Below, piece by piece: positions 42,461 to 57,572 of a stretch of DNA of 64,000 bases. The position numbers and the translations under genes are program-made. The DNA lies in contig CAXARI010000079.1 of NCBI GenBank assembly GCA_963971225.1, forward strand, positions 558,001 through 622,000. Direction: 5' to 3'. How positions within the stretch are numbered: the stretch's first letter is position 1; each line of letters begins with the position of its first letter. The notes under the pieces are model-generated. The model saw only the letters and a list, made by a program, of their open reading frames with translations. It searched no databases and had not been told where the DNA came from. This DNA is from Melieria omissa (taxonomy: Eukaryota; Arthropoda; Insecta; Diptera; Ulidiidae).

Positions 42461-43520
42461 TTATGGCTGTTAAATCTCGACCCGTTAACGGATTTTAATA
42501 ATATTATGCCTTATTATTTAGCTAGACTCGTATGCTTTCTATAATGGTATCAATCATCCTTCTGTACCCCAAGGTTCGAAAGCAAATCGATTTGGAACGG
42601 TGACTTTGAAAAAATTGCTACTTGGGTGCAACCACTAAAATGCTTGTCAATACCAAATGCATAAGTGCATATTAATAATTGACCCCTTAAAATTTAGCCA
42701 GAGTCTTATGCTTTCTATATTGGTCCCTACCTTTTCATTATCCTTCAGGAATAATGAGCATATCGATGCGCAAGGATAACATTGAAAAACTGCCTATTAC
42801 AAAATACACACTCACCACTAAAGTGCTTATAGATTCCAAACGGTATGGGCTACGTTGATAAAAAACCCCTTAAAATGTAGCTAGAGATTGCAGCTTTATC
42901 AAATTAAATCAATAATTTGATTACTATTCGGCAATCATGAACAGATCGATGCGCAAGAGTGACATTAAATGGCTGCCTACTGCAAAATCGATAAAATGCT
43001 TGTAAAATATGATGATTTTAGGTTTATAGAAAAAATAATAACCTTAAAACCTAGCTGGAGTTTTGAGCTTTCATAAATGGGGTCAATCTTCTCGCTATCT
43101 CAAATAATGCAGGAGAATTTCGTTGTGGAAAAGTGATATCGACCACATGATACATCTATATTAGGGGTGCCCAAAATATTCTTATGGAAAAGCAAAAACA
43201 AATACATGTAAAGTTGCCCAAAAATATGCAAACAAATTATTTAATTAATTGAATTAGTTGAAAGCACATTGTGCATTTCGCTTGACCCTTAAAATTATAA
43301 GTGAAAAAATATAATGTTCCCATTTGTCATTGCCGAAAGGCCAACCAATCGCCAAAACAAAAACTACAACAACAAAAGCATCTAATTTTTTTTCATACAT
43401 AGAATTTCTTGAGGAAACAAAACAAAAATCCGCGCAGCCCCCACACGTGTTGCTTCGTTGCTGTCACAACAACGACTGATTGAAAGAATGCACCTCTGAT
43501 CTATATAACCAATCAAATGC

Positions 43521-44425
43521 TTGTGGAACCTAAGTACGCACAATCACTTTAATCAAAATGTCGTCAAAATTAAGCCAGAGTGACCACCTTTCAATAATTT
43601 GGTAAATAAAAAAATATCCCACCGGCAGCATGATCGAAATTATGGCTGTTAAATCTCGACCCGTTAACGGATTTTAATAATATTATGCCTTATTATTTAG
43701 CTAGACTCGTATGCTTTCTATAATGGTATCAATCATCCTTCTATACCCCAAGGTTCGAAAGCAAATCGATTTGGAACGGTGACTTTGAAAAAATTGCTAC
43801 TTGGGTGCAACCACTAAAATGCTTGTCAACACCAAATGCATAAGTGCATATTAATAATTGACCCCTTAAAATTTAGCCAGAGTCTTATGCTTTCTATATT
43901 GGTCCCTAACTTTTCATTATCCTTCAGGAATAATGAGCATATCGATGCGCAAGGATAACATTGAAAAACTGCCTATTACAAAATACACACTCACCACTAA
44001 AGTGCTTATAGATTCCAAACGGTATGGGCTACGTTGATAAAAAACCCCTTAAAATGTAGCTAGAGATTGCAGCTTTATCAAATTAAATCAATAATTTGAT
44101 TACTATTCGGCAATCATGAACAGATCGATGCGCAATAGTGACATTAAATGGCTGCCTACTGCAAAATCGATAAAATGCTTGTAAAATATGATGATTTTAG
44201 GTTTATAGAAAAAAAATAATGTTCCCATTTGTCATTGCCGAAAGGCCAACCAATCGCCAAAACAAAAACTACAACAACAAAAGCATCTAATTTTTTTTCA
44301 TACATAGAATTTCTTGAGGAAACAAAACAAAAATCCGCGCAGCCCCCACACGTGTTGCTTCGTTGCTGTCACAACAACGACTGATTGAAAGAATGCACCT
44401 CTGATCTATATAACCAATCAAATGC
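43521..44425 (+). repeat. Truncated satellite unit 39 (905 bp)
   Basis: This unit carries the same 275-bp deletion as units 24 and 41, joining at about 44205-44222. The shared breakpoint indicates one deletion event followed by spread. The following unit start has a private change, CTTGTTGAACC. Confidence 0.88.
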
Positions 44426-45606
44426 TTGTTGAACCTAAGTACGCACAATCACTTTAATCAAAATGTCGTCAAAATTAAGCCAGAGTGACCACCTTTCAAT
44501 AATTTGGTAAATAAAAAAATATCCCACCAGCAGCATGATCGAAATTATGGCTGTTAAATCTCGACCCGTTAACGGATTTTAATAATATTATACCTTATTA
44601 TTTAGCTAGACTCGTATGCTTTCTATAATAGTATCAATCATCCATCTATACCCCAAGGTTCGAAAGCAAATCGATTTGGAACGGTGACTTTGAAAAAATT
44701 GCTACTTGGGTGCAACCACTAAAATGCTTGTCAACACCAAATGCATAAGTGCATATTAATAATTGACCCCTTAAAATTTAGCCAGAGTCTTATGCTTTCT
44801 ATATTGGTCCCTAACTTTTCATTATCCTTCAGGAATAATGAGCATATCGATCCGCAAGGATAACATTGAGAAACTGCCTATTACAAAATACACACTCACC
44901 ACTAAAGTGCTTATAGATTCCAAACGGTATGGGTTACGTTAATAAAAAATCCCTTAAAATGTAGCTAGAGATTGCAGCTTTATCAAATTAAATCAATAAT
45001 TTGATTACTATAAGGCAATCATGAACAGATCGATGCGCAAGAGTGACATTAAATGGCTGCCTACTGCAAAATCGATAAAATGCTTGTAAAATATGATGAT
45101 TCTAGGTTTATAGAAAAAATAATAACCTTAAAACCTAGCTGGAGTTTTGAGCTTTCATAAATGGGGTCAATCTTCTCGCTATCTCAGATAATGCAGGAGA
45201 ATTTCGTTGTGGAAAAGTGATATCGACCACATGATACATCTATATCAGGGGTGCCCAAAATCTTCTTATGGAAAAGCAAAATCCAATACATGTAAAGTTG
45301 CCCAAAAAAAATGCAAACAAATTATTTAATTAATTGAATTAGTTGAAAGCACATTGTGCATTTCGCTTGACCCTTAAAATTATAAGTGAAAAAAATATAA
45401 TGTTTCCATTTGTCATTGCCGAAAGGCCAACCAATCGCCAAAACAAAAACTACAACAACAAAAGCATCTAATTTTTTTTCATACATAGAATTTCTTGAGG
45501 AAACAAAACAAAAATCCGCGCAGCCCCCACACGTGTTGCTTCGTTGCTGTCACAACAACGACTGATTGAAAGAATGCACCTCTGATCTATATAACCAATC
45601 AAATGC

Positions 45607-46511
45607 TTGTGGAACCTAAGTACGCACAATCACTTTAATCAAAATGTCGTCAAAATTAAGCCAGAGTGACCACCTTTCAATAATTTGGTAAATAAAAAAA
45701 TATCCCACCGGCAGCATGATCGAAATTATGGCTGTTAAATCTCGACCCGTTAACGGATTTTAATAATATTATGCCTTATTATTTAGCTAGACTCGTATGC
45801 TTTCTATAATGGTATCAATCATCCTTCTATACCCCAAGGTTCGAAAGCAAATCGATTTGGAACGGTGACTTTGAAAAAATTGCTACTTGGGTGCAACCAC
45901 TAAAATGCTTGTCAACACCAAATGCATAAGTGCATATTAATAATTGACCCCTTAAAATTTAGCCAGAGTCTTATGCTTTCTATATTGGTCCCTAACTTTT
46001 CATTATCCTTCAGGAATAATGAGCATATCGATGCGCAAGGATAACATTGAAAAACTGCCTATTACAAAATACACACTCACCACTAAAGTGCTTATAGATT
46101 CCAAACGGTGTGGGCTACGTTGATAAAAAACCCCTTAAAATGTAGCTAGAGAATGCAGCTTTATCAAATTAAATCAATAATTTGATTACTATACGGCAAT
46201 CATGAACAGATCGATGCGCAAGTGTGACATTAAATGGCTGCCTACTGCAAAATCGATAAAATGCTTGTAAAATATGATGATTTTAGGTTTATAGAAAAAA
46301 AATAATGTTCCCATTTGTCATTGCCGAAAGGCCAACCAATCGCCAAAACAAAAACTACAACAACAAAAGCATCTAATTTTTTTTCATACATAGAATTTCT
46401 TGAGGAAACAAAACAAAAATCCGCGCAGCCCCCACACGTGTTGCTTCGTTGCTGTCACAACAACGACTGATTGAAAGAATGCACCTCTGATCTATATAAC
46501 CAATCAAATGC
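45607..46511 (+). repeat. Truncated satellite unit 41 (905 bp)
   Basis: The deletion is identical to that in unit 39, joining at about 46292-46308, with private changes GGTGTGGGCTACG and AGAGAATGCAGC nearby. It is the second member of the duplicated two-unit block. Confidence 0.88.
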
Positions 46512-49500
46512 TTGTGGAACCTAAGTACGCACAATCACTTTAATCAAAATGTCGTCAAAATTAAGCCAGAGTGACCACCTTTCAATAATTTGGTAAATAA
46601 AAAAATATCCCACCGGCAGCATGATCGAAATTATGGCTGTTAAATCTCGACCCGTTAACGGATTTTAATTATATTATGCCTTATTATTTAGCTAGACTCG
46701 TATGCTTTCTATAATAGTATCAATCATCCATCTATACCCCAAGGTTCGAAAGCAAATCGATTTGGAACGGTGACTTTGAAAAAATTGCTACTTGGGTGCA
46801 ACCACTAAAATGCTTGTCAACACCAAATGCATAAGTGCATATTAATAATTGACCCCTTAAAATTTAGCCAGAGTCTTATGCTTTCTATATTGGTCCCTAA
46901 CTTTTCATTATCCTTCAGGAATAATGAGCATATCGATCCGCAAGGATAACATTGAGAAACTGCCTATTACAAAATACACACTCACCACTAAAGTGCTTAT
47001 AGATTCCAAACGGTATGGGTTACGTTAATAAAAAACCCCTTAAAATGTAGCTAGAGATTGCAGCTTTATCAAATTAAATCAATAATTTGATTACTATAAG
47101 GCAATCATGAACAGATCGATGCGCAAGAGTGACATTAAATGGCTGCCTACTGCAAAATCGATAAAATGCTTGTAAAATATGATGATTCTAGGTTTATAGA
47201 AAAAATAATCACCTTAAAACCTAGCTGGAGTTTTGAGCTTTCATAAATGGGGTCAATCTTCTCGCTATCTCAGATAATGCAGGAGAATTTCGTTGTGGAA
47301 AAGTGATATCGACCACATGATACATCTATATCAGGGGTGCCCAAAATCTTCTTATGGAAAAGCAAAATCCAATACATGTAAAGTTGCCAAAAAAAAATGC
47401 AAACAAATTATTTAATTAAATGAATTAGTTGAAAGCACATTGTGCATTTCGCTTGACCCTTAAAATTATAAGTGAAAAAAATATAATGTTCCCATTTGTC
47501 ATTGCCGAAAGGCCAACCAATCGCCAAAACAAAAAAGCATACACACAAAAACTACAACAACAAAAACATCTAATTTTTTTTCATACATAGAATTTCTTGA
47601 GGAAACAAAACAAAAATCCGCGCAGCCCCCACACGTGTTGCTTCGTTGCTGTCACAACAACGACTGATTGAAAGAATGCACCTCTGATCTATATAACCAA
47701 TCAAATGCTTGTGGAACCTAAGTACGCACAATCACTTTAATCAAAATGGCGTCAAAATTAAGCCAGAGTGACAAACTTTCACCAATTTGGTAAATAAAAA
47801 AAATATCCCACCGGCAGCATGATCGAAATTATGGCTCTTAAATCTCGACCCGTTAACGGATTTTAATAATATAATACCTTATTATTTAGCTAGACTCGTA
47901 TGCTTTCTATAATGGTATCAATCATCCTTCTATACCCCAAGGTTCGAAAGCAAATCGATTTGGAACGGTGACTTTGAAAAAATTGCTACTTGGGTGCAAC
48001 CACTAAAATGCTTGTCAACACCAAATGCATAAGTGCATATTAATAATTGACCCCTTAAAATTTAGCCAGAGTCTTATGCTTTCTATATTGGTCCCTAACT
48101 TTTCATTATCCTTCAGGAATAATGAGCATATCGATCCGCAAGGATAACATTGAGAAACTGCCTATTACAAAATACACACTCACCACTAAAGTGCTTATAG
48201 ATTCCAAACGGTATGGGTTACGTTAATAAAAAACCCCTTAAAATGTAGCTAGAGATTGCAGCTTTATCAAATTAAATCAATAATTTGATTACTATTCCGC
48301 AATCATGAACAGATCGATGCGCAAAAGTGACATTAAATGGCTGCCTACTGCAAAATCGATAAAATGCTTGTAAAATATGATGATTCTAGGTTTATAGAAA
48401 AAATAATAACCTTAAAACCTAGCTGGAGTTTTGAGCTTTCATAAATGGGGTCAATCTTGTCGCTATCTCAGATAATGCAGGAGAATTTCGTTGTGGAAAA
48501 GTGATATCGACCACATGATACATCTATATCAGGGGTGCCCAAAATCTTCTTATGGAAAAGCAAAATCCAATACATGTAAAGTTGCCCAAAAAAAATGCAA
48601 ACAAATTATTTAATTAATTGAATTAGTTGAAAGCACATTGTGCATTTCGCTTGACCCTTAAAATTATAAGTGAAAAAAATATAATGTTCCCATTTGTCAT
48701 TGCCGAAAGGCCAACCAATCGCCAACACAAAAAAGCATACACACAAAAACTACAACAACAAAAACATCTAATTTTTTTTCATACATAGAATTTCTTGAGG
48801 AAACAAAACAAAAATCCGCGCAGCCCCCACACGTGTTGCTTCGTTGCTGTCACAACAACGACTGATTGAAAGAATGCACCTCTGATCTATATAACCAATC
48901 AAATGCTTGTGGAACCTAAGTACGCACAATCACTTTATTCAAAATGGCGTCAAAATTAAGCCAGAGTGACAACCTTTCACCAATTTGGTAAATAAAAAAA
49001 ATATCCCACCGGCAGCATGATCGAAATTATGGCTCTTAAATCTCGACCCGTTAACGGATTTTAATAATATTATGCCTTATTATTTAGCTAGACTCGTATG
49101 CTTTCTATAATGGTATCAATCATCCTTCTATACCCCAAGGTTCGAAAGCAAATCGATTTGGAACGGTGACTTTGAAAAAATTGCTACTTGGGTGCAACCA
49201 CTAAAATGCTTGTCAACACCAAATGCATAAGTGCATATTAATAATTGACCCCTTAAAATTTAGCCAGAGTCTTATGCTTTCTATATTGGTCCCTACCTTT
49301 TCATTATCCTTCAGGAATAATGATCATATCGATGCGCAAGGATAACATTGAAAAACTGCCTATTACAAAATACACACTCACCACTAAAGTGCTTATAGAT
49401 TCCAAACGGTATGGGTTACGTTAATAAACTACCCCTTAAAATGTAGCTAGAGATTGCAGCTTTATCAAATTAAATCAATAATTTGATTACTATTCGGCAA

Positions 49501-52500
49501 TCATGAACAGATCGATGCGCAAGAGTGACATTAAATGGCTGCCTACTGCAAAATCGATAAAATGCTTGTAAAATATGATGATTCTAGGTTTATAGAAAAA
49601 ATAATAACCTTAAAACCTAGCTGGAGTTTTGAGCTTTCATAAATGGGGTCAATCTTCTCGCTATCTCAAATAATGCAGGAGAATTTCGGTGTGGAAAAGT
49701 GATATCGACCACATGATACATCTATATCAGGGGTGCCCAAAGTCTTCTTATGGAAAAGCAAAAAAAAATACATTTAAAGTTTCCCAAAAAAATGCAAACA
49801 AATTATTTAATTAATTGTATTAGTTGAAAGCCCATTGTGCATTTCGCTTGACCCTTAAAATTATAAGTGAAAAAAAAATAATGTTCCCATTTGTCATTGC
49901 CGAAAGGCCAACCAATCGCCAAAACAAAAACTACAACAACAAAAGCATCTAATTTTTTTTCATACATAGAATTTCTTGAGGAAACAAAACAAAAATCCGC
50001 GCAGCCCCCACACGTGTTGCTTCGTTGCTGTCACAACAACGACTGATTGAAAAAATGCACCTCTGATCTATATAACCAATCAAATGCTTGTGGAACCTAA
50101 GTACGCACAATCACTTTAATCAAAATGTCGTCAAAATTAAGCCAGAGTGACCACCTTTCAATAATTTGGTAAATAAAAAAATATCCCACCGGCAGCATGA
50201 TCGAAATTATGGCTGTTAAATCTCGACCCGTTAACGGATTTTAATAATATTATGCCTTATTATTTAGCTAGACTCGTATGCTTTCTATAATGGTATCAAT
50301 CATCCTTCTATACCCCAAGGTTCGAAAGCAAATCGATTTGGAACGGTGACTTTGAAAAAATTGCTACTTGGGTGCAACCACTAAAATGCTTGTCAACACC
50401 AAATGCATAAGTGCATATTAATAATTGACCCCTTAAAATTTAGCCAGAGTCTTATGCTTTCTATATTGGTCCTTAACTTTTCATTATCCTTCAGGAATAA
50501 TGAGCATATCGATCCGCAAAGATAACATTGAGAAACTGCCTATTACAAAATACACACTCACCACTAAAGTGCTTATAGATTCCAAACGGTATGGGTTACG
50601 TTAATAAAAAACCCCTTAAAATGTAGCTAGAGATTGCAGCTTTATCAAATTAAATCAATAATTTGATTACTATTCGGCAATCATGAACAGATCGATGCGC
50701 AAGAGTGACATTAAATGGCTGCCTACTGCCAAATCGATAAAATGCTTGTAAAATATGATGATTCTAGGTTTATAGAAAAAATAATAACCTTAAAACCTAG
50801 CTGGAGTTTTGAGCTTTCATAAATGGGGTCAATCTTCTCGCTATCTCAGATAATGCAGGAGAATTTCGTTGTGGAAAAGTGATATCGACCACATGATACA
50901 TCTATATCAGGGGTGCCCAAAATCTTCTTATGGAAAAGCAAAATCCAATACATGTAAAGTTGCCCAAAAAAAATGCAAACAAATTATTTAATTAATTGAA
51001 TTAGTTGAAAGCACATTGTGCATTTCGCTTGACCCTTAAAATTATAAGTGAAAAAAATTTAATGTTCCCATTTGTCATTGCCGAAAGGCCAACCAATCGC
51101 CAACACAAAAAAGCATACACACAAAAACTATAACAAAAAAACATCTAATTTTTTTTCATACATAGAATTTCTTGAGGAAACAAAACAAAAATCCGCGCAG
51201 CCCCCACACATGTTGCTTCGTTGCTGTCACAACAACGACTGATTGAAAGAATGCTCCTCTGATCTATATAACCAATCAAATGCTTGTGGAACCTAAGTAC
51301 GCACAATCACTTTAATAAAAATGGCGTCAAAATTAAGCCAGAGTGACAAACTTTCACCAATTTGGTAAATAAAAAAAATATCCCACCGGCAGCATGATCG
51401 AAATTATGGCTCTTAAATCTCGACCCGTTAACGGATTTTAATAATATTATGCCTTATTATTTAGCTAGACTCGTATGCTTTCTATAATGGTATCAATCAT
51501 CCTTCTATACCCCAAGGTTCGAAAGCAAATCGATTTGGAACGGTGACTTTGAAAAAATTGCTACTTGGGTGCAACCACTAAAATGCTTGTCAACACCAAA
51601 TGCATAAGTGCATATTAATAATTGACCCCTTAAAATTTAGCCAGAGTCTTATGCTTTCTATATTGGTCCCTACCTTTTCATTATCCTTCAGGAATAATGA
51701 TCATATCGATGCGCAAGGATAACATTGAAAACTGCCTATTACAAAATACACACTCACCACTAAAGTGCTTATAGATTCCAAACGGTATGGGTTACGTTAA
51801 TAAACAACCCCTTAAAATGTAGCTAGAGATTGCAGCTTTATCAAATTAAATCAATAATTTGATTACTATTCGGCAATCATGAACAGATCGATGCGCAAGA
51901 GTGACATTAAATGGCTGCCTACTGCAAAATCGATAAAATGCTTGTAAAATATGATGATTCTAGGTTTATAGAAAAAATAATAACCTTAAAGCCTACCTGG
52001 AGTTTTGAGCTTTCATAAATGGGGTCAATCTTCTCGCTATCTCAAATAATGCAGGAGAATTTGGTTGTGGAAAGTGATATCGACCACATGATACATCTAT
52101 ATCAGGGGTGCCCAAAGTCTTCTTATGGAAAAGCAAAAACCAATACATTTAAAGTTGCCCCAAAAATGCAAACAAATTATTTAATTAATTGAATTAGTTG
52201 AAAGCACATTGTGCATTTCGCTTGACCCTTAAAATTATAAGTGAAAAAAATATAATGTTCCCATTTGACATTGCCGAAAGGCCAACCAATCGCCAAAACA
52301 AAAACTACAACAACAAAAGCATCTAATTTTTTTTCATACATACAATTTCTTGAGGCAACAAAACAAAAATCCGCGCAGCCCCCACACGTTGCGTTCGTTG
52401 CTGTCACAACAACGACTGATTGAAAGAATGCACCTCTGATCTATATAACCAATCAAATGCTTGTGGAACCTAAGTACGCACAATCACTTTAATCAAAATG

Positions 52501-53637
52501 GCGTCAAAATTAAGCCAGAGTGACCACCTTTCACCAATTTGGTAAATAAAAAAAATATCCCACCGCCAGCATGATCGAAATTATGGCTGTTAAATCTCGA
52601 CCCGTTAACGGATTTTAATAATATTATGCCTTATTATTTAGCTAGACTCGTATGCTTTCTATAATGGTATCAATCATCCTTCTATACCCCAAGGTTCGAA
52701 AGCAAATCGATTTGGAACGGTGACTTTGAAAAAATTGCTACTTGTGTGCAACCACTAAAATGCTTGTTAACACCAAATGCATAAGTGCATATTAATAAGT
52801 GACCCCTTAAAATTTTGCCAGAGTCTTATGCTTTCTATATTGGTCCCTAACTTTTCACTATCCTTCAGGAATAATGAGCATATCGATGCGCAAGGATAAC
52901 ATTGAAAAACTGCCTATTACAAAATACACACTCACCACTAAAGTGCTTATAGATTCCAAACGGTATGGGTTACGTTAATAAAAAACCCCTTAAAATGTAG
53001 CTAGAGATTGCAGCTTTATCAAATTAAATCAATAATTTCATTACTATTAGGCAATCATGAACAAATCGATGCGCAAGGGTGACATTAAATGGCTGCCTAC
53101 TGCAAAAGCGATAAAATGCTTGTAAAATATGATGATTCTAGGTTTATAGAAAAAATAATAACCTTAAAACCTAGCTGGAGTTTTGAGTTTTCATAAATGG
53201 GGTCAATCTTCTCGCTATCTCAGATAATGCAGGAGAATTTCGTTGTGGAAAAGTGATATCGACCACATGATACATCTATATCAGGGGTGCCAAAAATCTT
53301 CTTATGGCAAACCAAAAACCAATACATGTAAAGTTGACCAAAAAAATGCAAACAAATTATTTAATTAATTGAATTAGTTGAAAGCACATTGTGCATTTCG
53401 CTTGACCCTTAAAATTATAAGTGAAAAAAATATAATGTTCCCATTTGTCATTGCCGAAAGGCCAACCAATCGCCAAAACAAAAACTACAAAAACAAAAGC
53501 ATCTAATTTTTTTTCATACATACAATTTCTTCAACAAAACAAAAATCCGCGCAGCCCCCACACGTGTTGCTTCGTTGCTGTCACAACAACGACTGATTGA
53601 AAGAATGCACCTCTGATCTATATAACCAATCAAATGC

Positions 53638-54416
53638 TCGTGGAACCTAAGTACGCACAATCATAATAATAATTATTACAAAATACACACTCACCACTAA
53701 AGTGCTTATAGATTCCAAACGGTATGGGTTACGTTAATAAACTACCCCTTAAAATGTAGCTAGAGATTGCAGCTTTATCAAATTAAATCAATAATTTCAT
53801 TACTATTAGGCAATCATGAACAAATCGATGCGCAAGGGTGACATTAAATGGCTGCCTACTGCAAAAGCGATAAAATGCTTGTAAAATATGATGATTCTAG
53901 GTTTATAGAAAAAATAATAACCTTAAAACCTAGCTGGAGTTTTGAGTTTCCATAAATGGGGTCAATCTTCTCGCTATCTCAGATAATGCAGGAGAATTTC
54001 GTTGTGGAAAAGTGATATCGACCACATGATACATCTATATCAGGGGTGCCCAAAATCTTCTTATGGAAAAGCAAAAATCAACACATGTAAAGTTGCCCAA
54101 AAAAAATGCAAACAAATTATTTAATTAATTGAATTAGTTGAAAGCACATTGCGCATTTCGCTTGACCCTTAAAATTATAAGTGAAAAAAATATAATGTTC
54201 CCATTTGTCATTGCCGAAAGGCCAACCAATCGCCAACACAAAAAAGCATACACACAAAAACTACAATACAAAAGCATCTAATTTTTTTTCATACATACAA
54301 TTTCTTGAGGCAACAAAACAAAAATCCGCGCAGCCCCCACACGTGTTGCTTCGTTGCTGTCACAACAACGACTGATTGAAAGAATGCACCTCTGATCTAT
54401 ATAACCAATCAAATGC
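53638..54416 (+). repeat. Truncated satellite unit 48 (779 bp)
   Basis: After GCACAATCA the sequence ATAATAATAATTATTACAAA leads directly into the middle of the unit, removing about 420 bp. The short ATA-repeat at the join is not present in either parent and looks like filler. The unit start is mutated to CTCGTGGAACC. It shares AACAAATCGATGCGC and GCAAAAGCGATAAAATG with unit 47. Confidence 0.88.
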
Positions 54417-55614
54417 TTGTGCAACCTAAGTATGCACAATCACTTTAATCAAAATGGCGTCAAAATTAAGCCAGAGTGACCACCTTTCACCAATTTGGTA
54501 AATAAAAAAAATATCCCACCGGCAGCATGATCGAAATTATGGCTCTTAAATCTCGACCCGTTAACGGATTTTAATAATATTATGCCTTATTATTTAGCTA
54601 GACTCGTATGCTTTCTATAATGGTATCAATCATCCTTCTATACCCCAAGGTTCGAAAGCAAATCGATTTGGAACGGTGACTTTGAAAAAATTGCTACTTG
54701 GGTGCAACCACTAAAATGCTTGTCAACACCAAATGCATAAGTGCATATTAATAATTGACCCCTTAAAATTTAGCCAGAGTCTTATGCTTTCTATATTGAT
54801 CCCTAACTTTTCATTATCCTTTAGGAATAATGAGCATATCGATGCGCAAGGATAACATTGAAAAACTGCCTATTACAAAATACACGCTCACCACTAAAGT
54901 GCTTATAGATTCCAAACGGTATGGGCTACATTAATAAAAAACCCCTTAAAATGTAGCTAGAGATTGCAGCTTTATCAAATTAAATCACCAATTTGATTAC
55001 TATTCCGCAATCATGAACAGATCGATGCGCAAAAGTGACATTAAATGGCTGCCTACTAAAAAATCGATAAAATGCTTGTAAAATATGATGATTCTAGGTT
55101 TATAGAAAAAATAATAACCTTAAAACCTAGCTGGAGTTTTGAGCTTTCATAAATGGGGTGAATCTTCTCGCAATCTCAGATAATGCAGGAGAATTTCGTT
55201 GTGGAAAAGTGATATCGACCACATGATACATCTATATCAGGGGTGCCCAAAATCTTCTTATGGAAAAGCAAAAACCAATACATGTAAAGTTGCCCAAAAA
55301 AAATTGCAATCAAATTATTTAACTAATTGAATTAGTTGAAAGCACATTGTGCATTTCGCTTGACCCTTAAAATTATAAGTGAAAAAAATATAATGTTCCC
55401 ATTTGTCATTGCCGAAAGGCCAACCAATCGCCAACACAAAAAAGCATACACACAAAAACTACAATACAAAAGCATCTAATTTTTTTTCATACATACAATT
55501 TCTTGAGGCAACAAAACAAAAATCCGCGCAGCCCCCACACGTGTTGCTTCGTTGCTGTCACAACAACGACTGATTGAAAGAATGCACCTCTGATCTATAT
55601 AACCAATCAAATGC

Positions 55615-56374
55615 TTGTGGAAGCTAAGTACGCACAATCACTTTAATCAAAATGGCGTCAAAAATAAGCCAGCGTGACCACCTTTCACCAATTTGGTAAA
55701 TAAAAAAAATATCCCACCGCCAGCATGATCGAAATTATGGCTGTTAAATCTCGACCCGTTAACGGATTTTAATAATATTATGCCTTATTATTTAGCTAGA
55801 CTCGTATGCTTTCTATAATGGTATCAATCATCCTTCTATACCCCAAGGTTCGAAAGCAAATCGATTTGGAACGGTGACTTTGAAAAAATTGCTACTTAAA
55901 ACCTAGCTGGAGTTTTGAGCTTTCATAAATGGGGTCAATCTTCTCGCTATCTCAAATAATGCAGGAGAATTTCGTTGTGGAAAAGTGATATCGACCACAT
56001 GATACATCTATATTAGGGGTGCCCAAAATATTCTTATGGAAAAGCAAAAACCAATACATGTAAAGTTGCCCAAAAAAAATTCAAACAAATTATTTAATTA
56101 GTTGAATTAGTTGAAAGCACATTGCGCATTTCGCTTGACCCTTAAAATTATAAGTGAAAAAAATATAATGTTCCCATTTGTCATTGCCGAAAGGCCAACC
56201 AATCGCCAAAACAAACACTACAACAACAAAAGCATCTAATTTTTTTTCATACATACAATTTCTTGAGGCAACAAAACAAAAATCCGCGCAGCCCCCACAC
56301 GTGTTGCTTCGTTGCTATCACAACAACGACTGATTGAAAGAATGCACCTCTGATCTATATAATCAATCAAATGC
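55615..56374 (+). repeat. Truncated satellite unit 50 (760 bp)
   Basis: At about 55891-55900 the sequence TTGCTACTT continues as AAAACCTAGCTGG, losing about 440 bp. CTT is shared by both parents at the join. The deletion removes the TGCATA doublet and the 9-bp-stem inverted repeat from this unit. Confidence 0.88.
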
Positions 56375-57572
56375 TTGTGGAACCTAAGTACGCCTAATCA
56401 CTTTAACCAAACTGGCGTCAAAATTAAGCCAGAGTGACCACCTTTCACCAATTTGGTAAATAAAAAAAATATCCCACCGGCAGCATGATCGAAATTATGG
56501 CTGTTAAATCTCTACCCGTTAACGGATTTTAATAATATTATGCCTTATTATTTAGCTAGACTCGTATGCTTTCTATAATGGTATCAATCATCCTTCTATA
56601 CCCCAAGGTTCGAAAGCAAATCGATTTGGAACGGTGACTTTGAAAAAATTGCTACTTGGGTGCAACCACTTAAATGCTTGTCAACACCAAATGCATAAGT
56701 GCATTTTAATAATTGACCCCTTAAAATTTAGCCAGAGTCTTATGCTTTCTATATTGGTCCCTACCTTTTCATTATCCTTCAGGAATAATGAGCATATCGA
56801 TGCGCAAGGATAACATTGAAAAACTGCCTATTACAAAATACACACTCACCACTAAAGTGCTTATAGATTCCAAACGGTATGGGTTACGTTAATAAAAAAC
56901 CCCTTAAAATGTAGCTAGAGATTGCAGCTGTATCAAATTAAATCAATAATTTGATTACTATTCCGCAATCATGAACAGATCGATGCGCAAAAGTGACATT
57001 AAATGGCTGCCTACTGTAAAATCGATAAAATGCTTGTAAAATATGATGATTCTAGGTTTATAGAAAAAATAATAACCTTAAAGCCTAGCTGGAGTTTCGA
57101 GCTTTCATAAATGGGGTCAATCTTCTCGCTATCTCAGATAATGCAGGAGAATTTCGTTGTGGAAAAGTGATATCGACCACATGATACATCTATATTAGGG
57201 GTGCCCAAAATATTCTTATGGAAAAGCAAAAACCAATACATGTAAAGTTGCCCAAAAAAAATTCAAACAAATTATTTAATTAGTTGAATTAGTTGAAAGC
57301 ACATTGTGCATTTCGCTTGACCCTTAAAATTATAAGTGAAAAACATATAATGTTCCCATTTGTCATTGCCGAAAGGCCAACCAATCGCCAACACAAAAAA
57401 GCATACACACAAAAACTACAACAACAAAAGCATCTAATTTTTTTTCATACATAGAATTTCTTGAGGCAACAAAACAAAAATCCGCGCAGCCCCCACACGT
57501 GTTGCTTCGTTGCTGTCACAACAACGACGGATTGAAAGAATGCACCTCTGATCTACATAACCAATCAAATGC

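Larger units (their letters stand above)
43521..47708 (+). repeat. Two-unit block containing a deleted unit, two copies (units 39-40 and 41-42)
   Basis: Units 39 and 41 are both 905 bp with the same internal deletion. Units 40 and 42 share AATAGTATC, CATCCATCTATAC, ATCGATCCGCAAGG, ATTGAGAAACTG and GCAAAATCC. The blocks are about 2.1 kb. Unit 42 differs in carrying the 16-bp L segment next to an S-like GCCAAAAC flank (47523-47550), which looks like a recombinant between the two classes. Confidence 0.8.
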
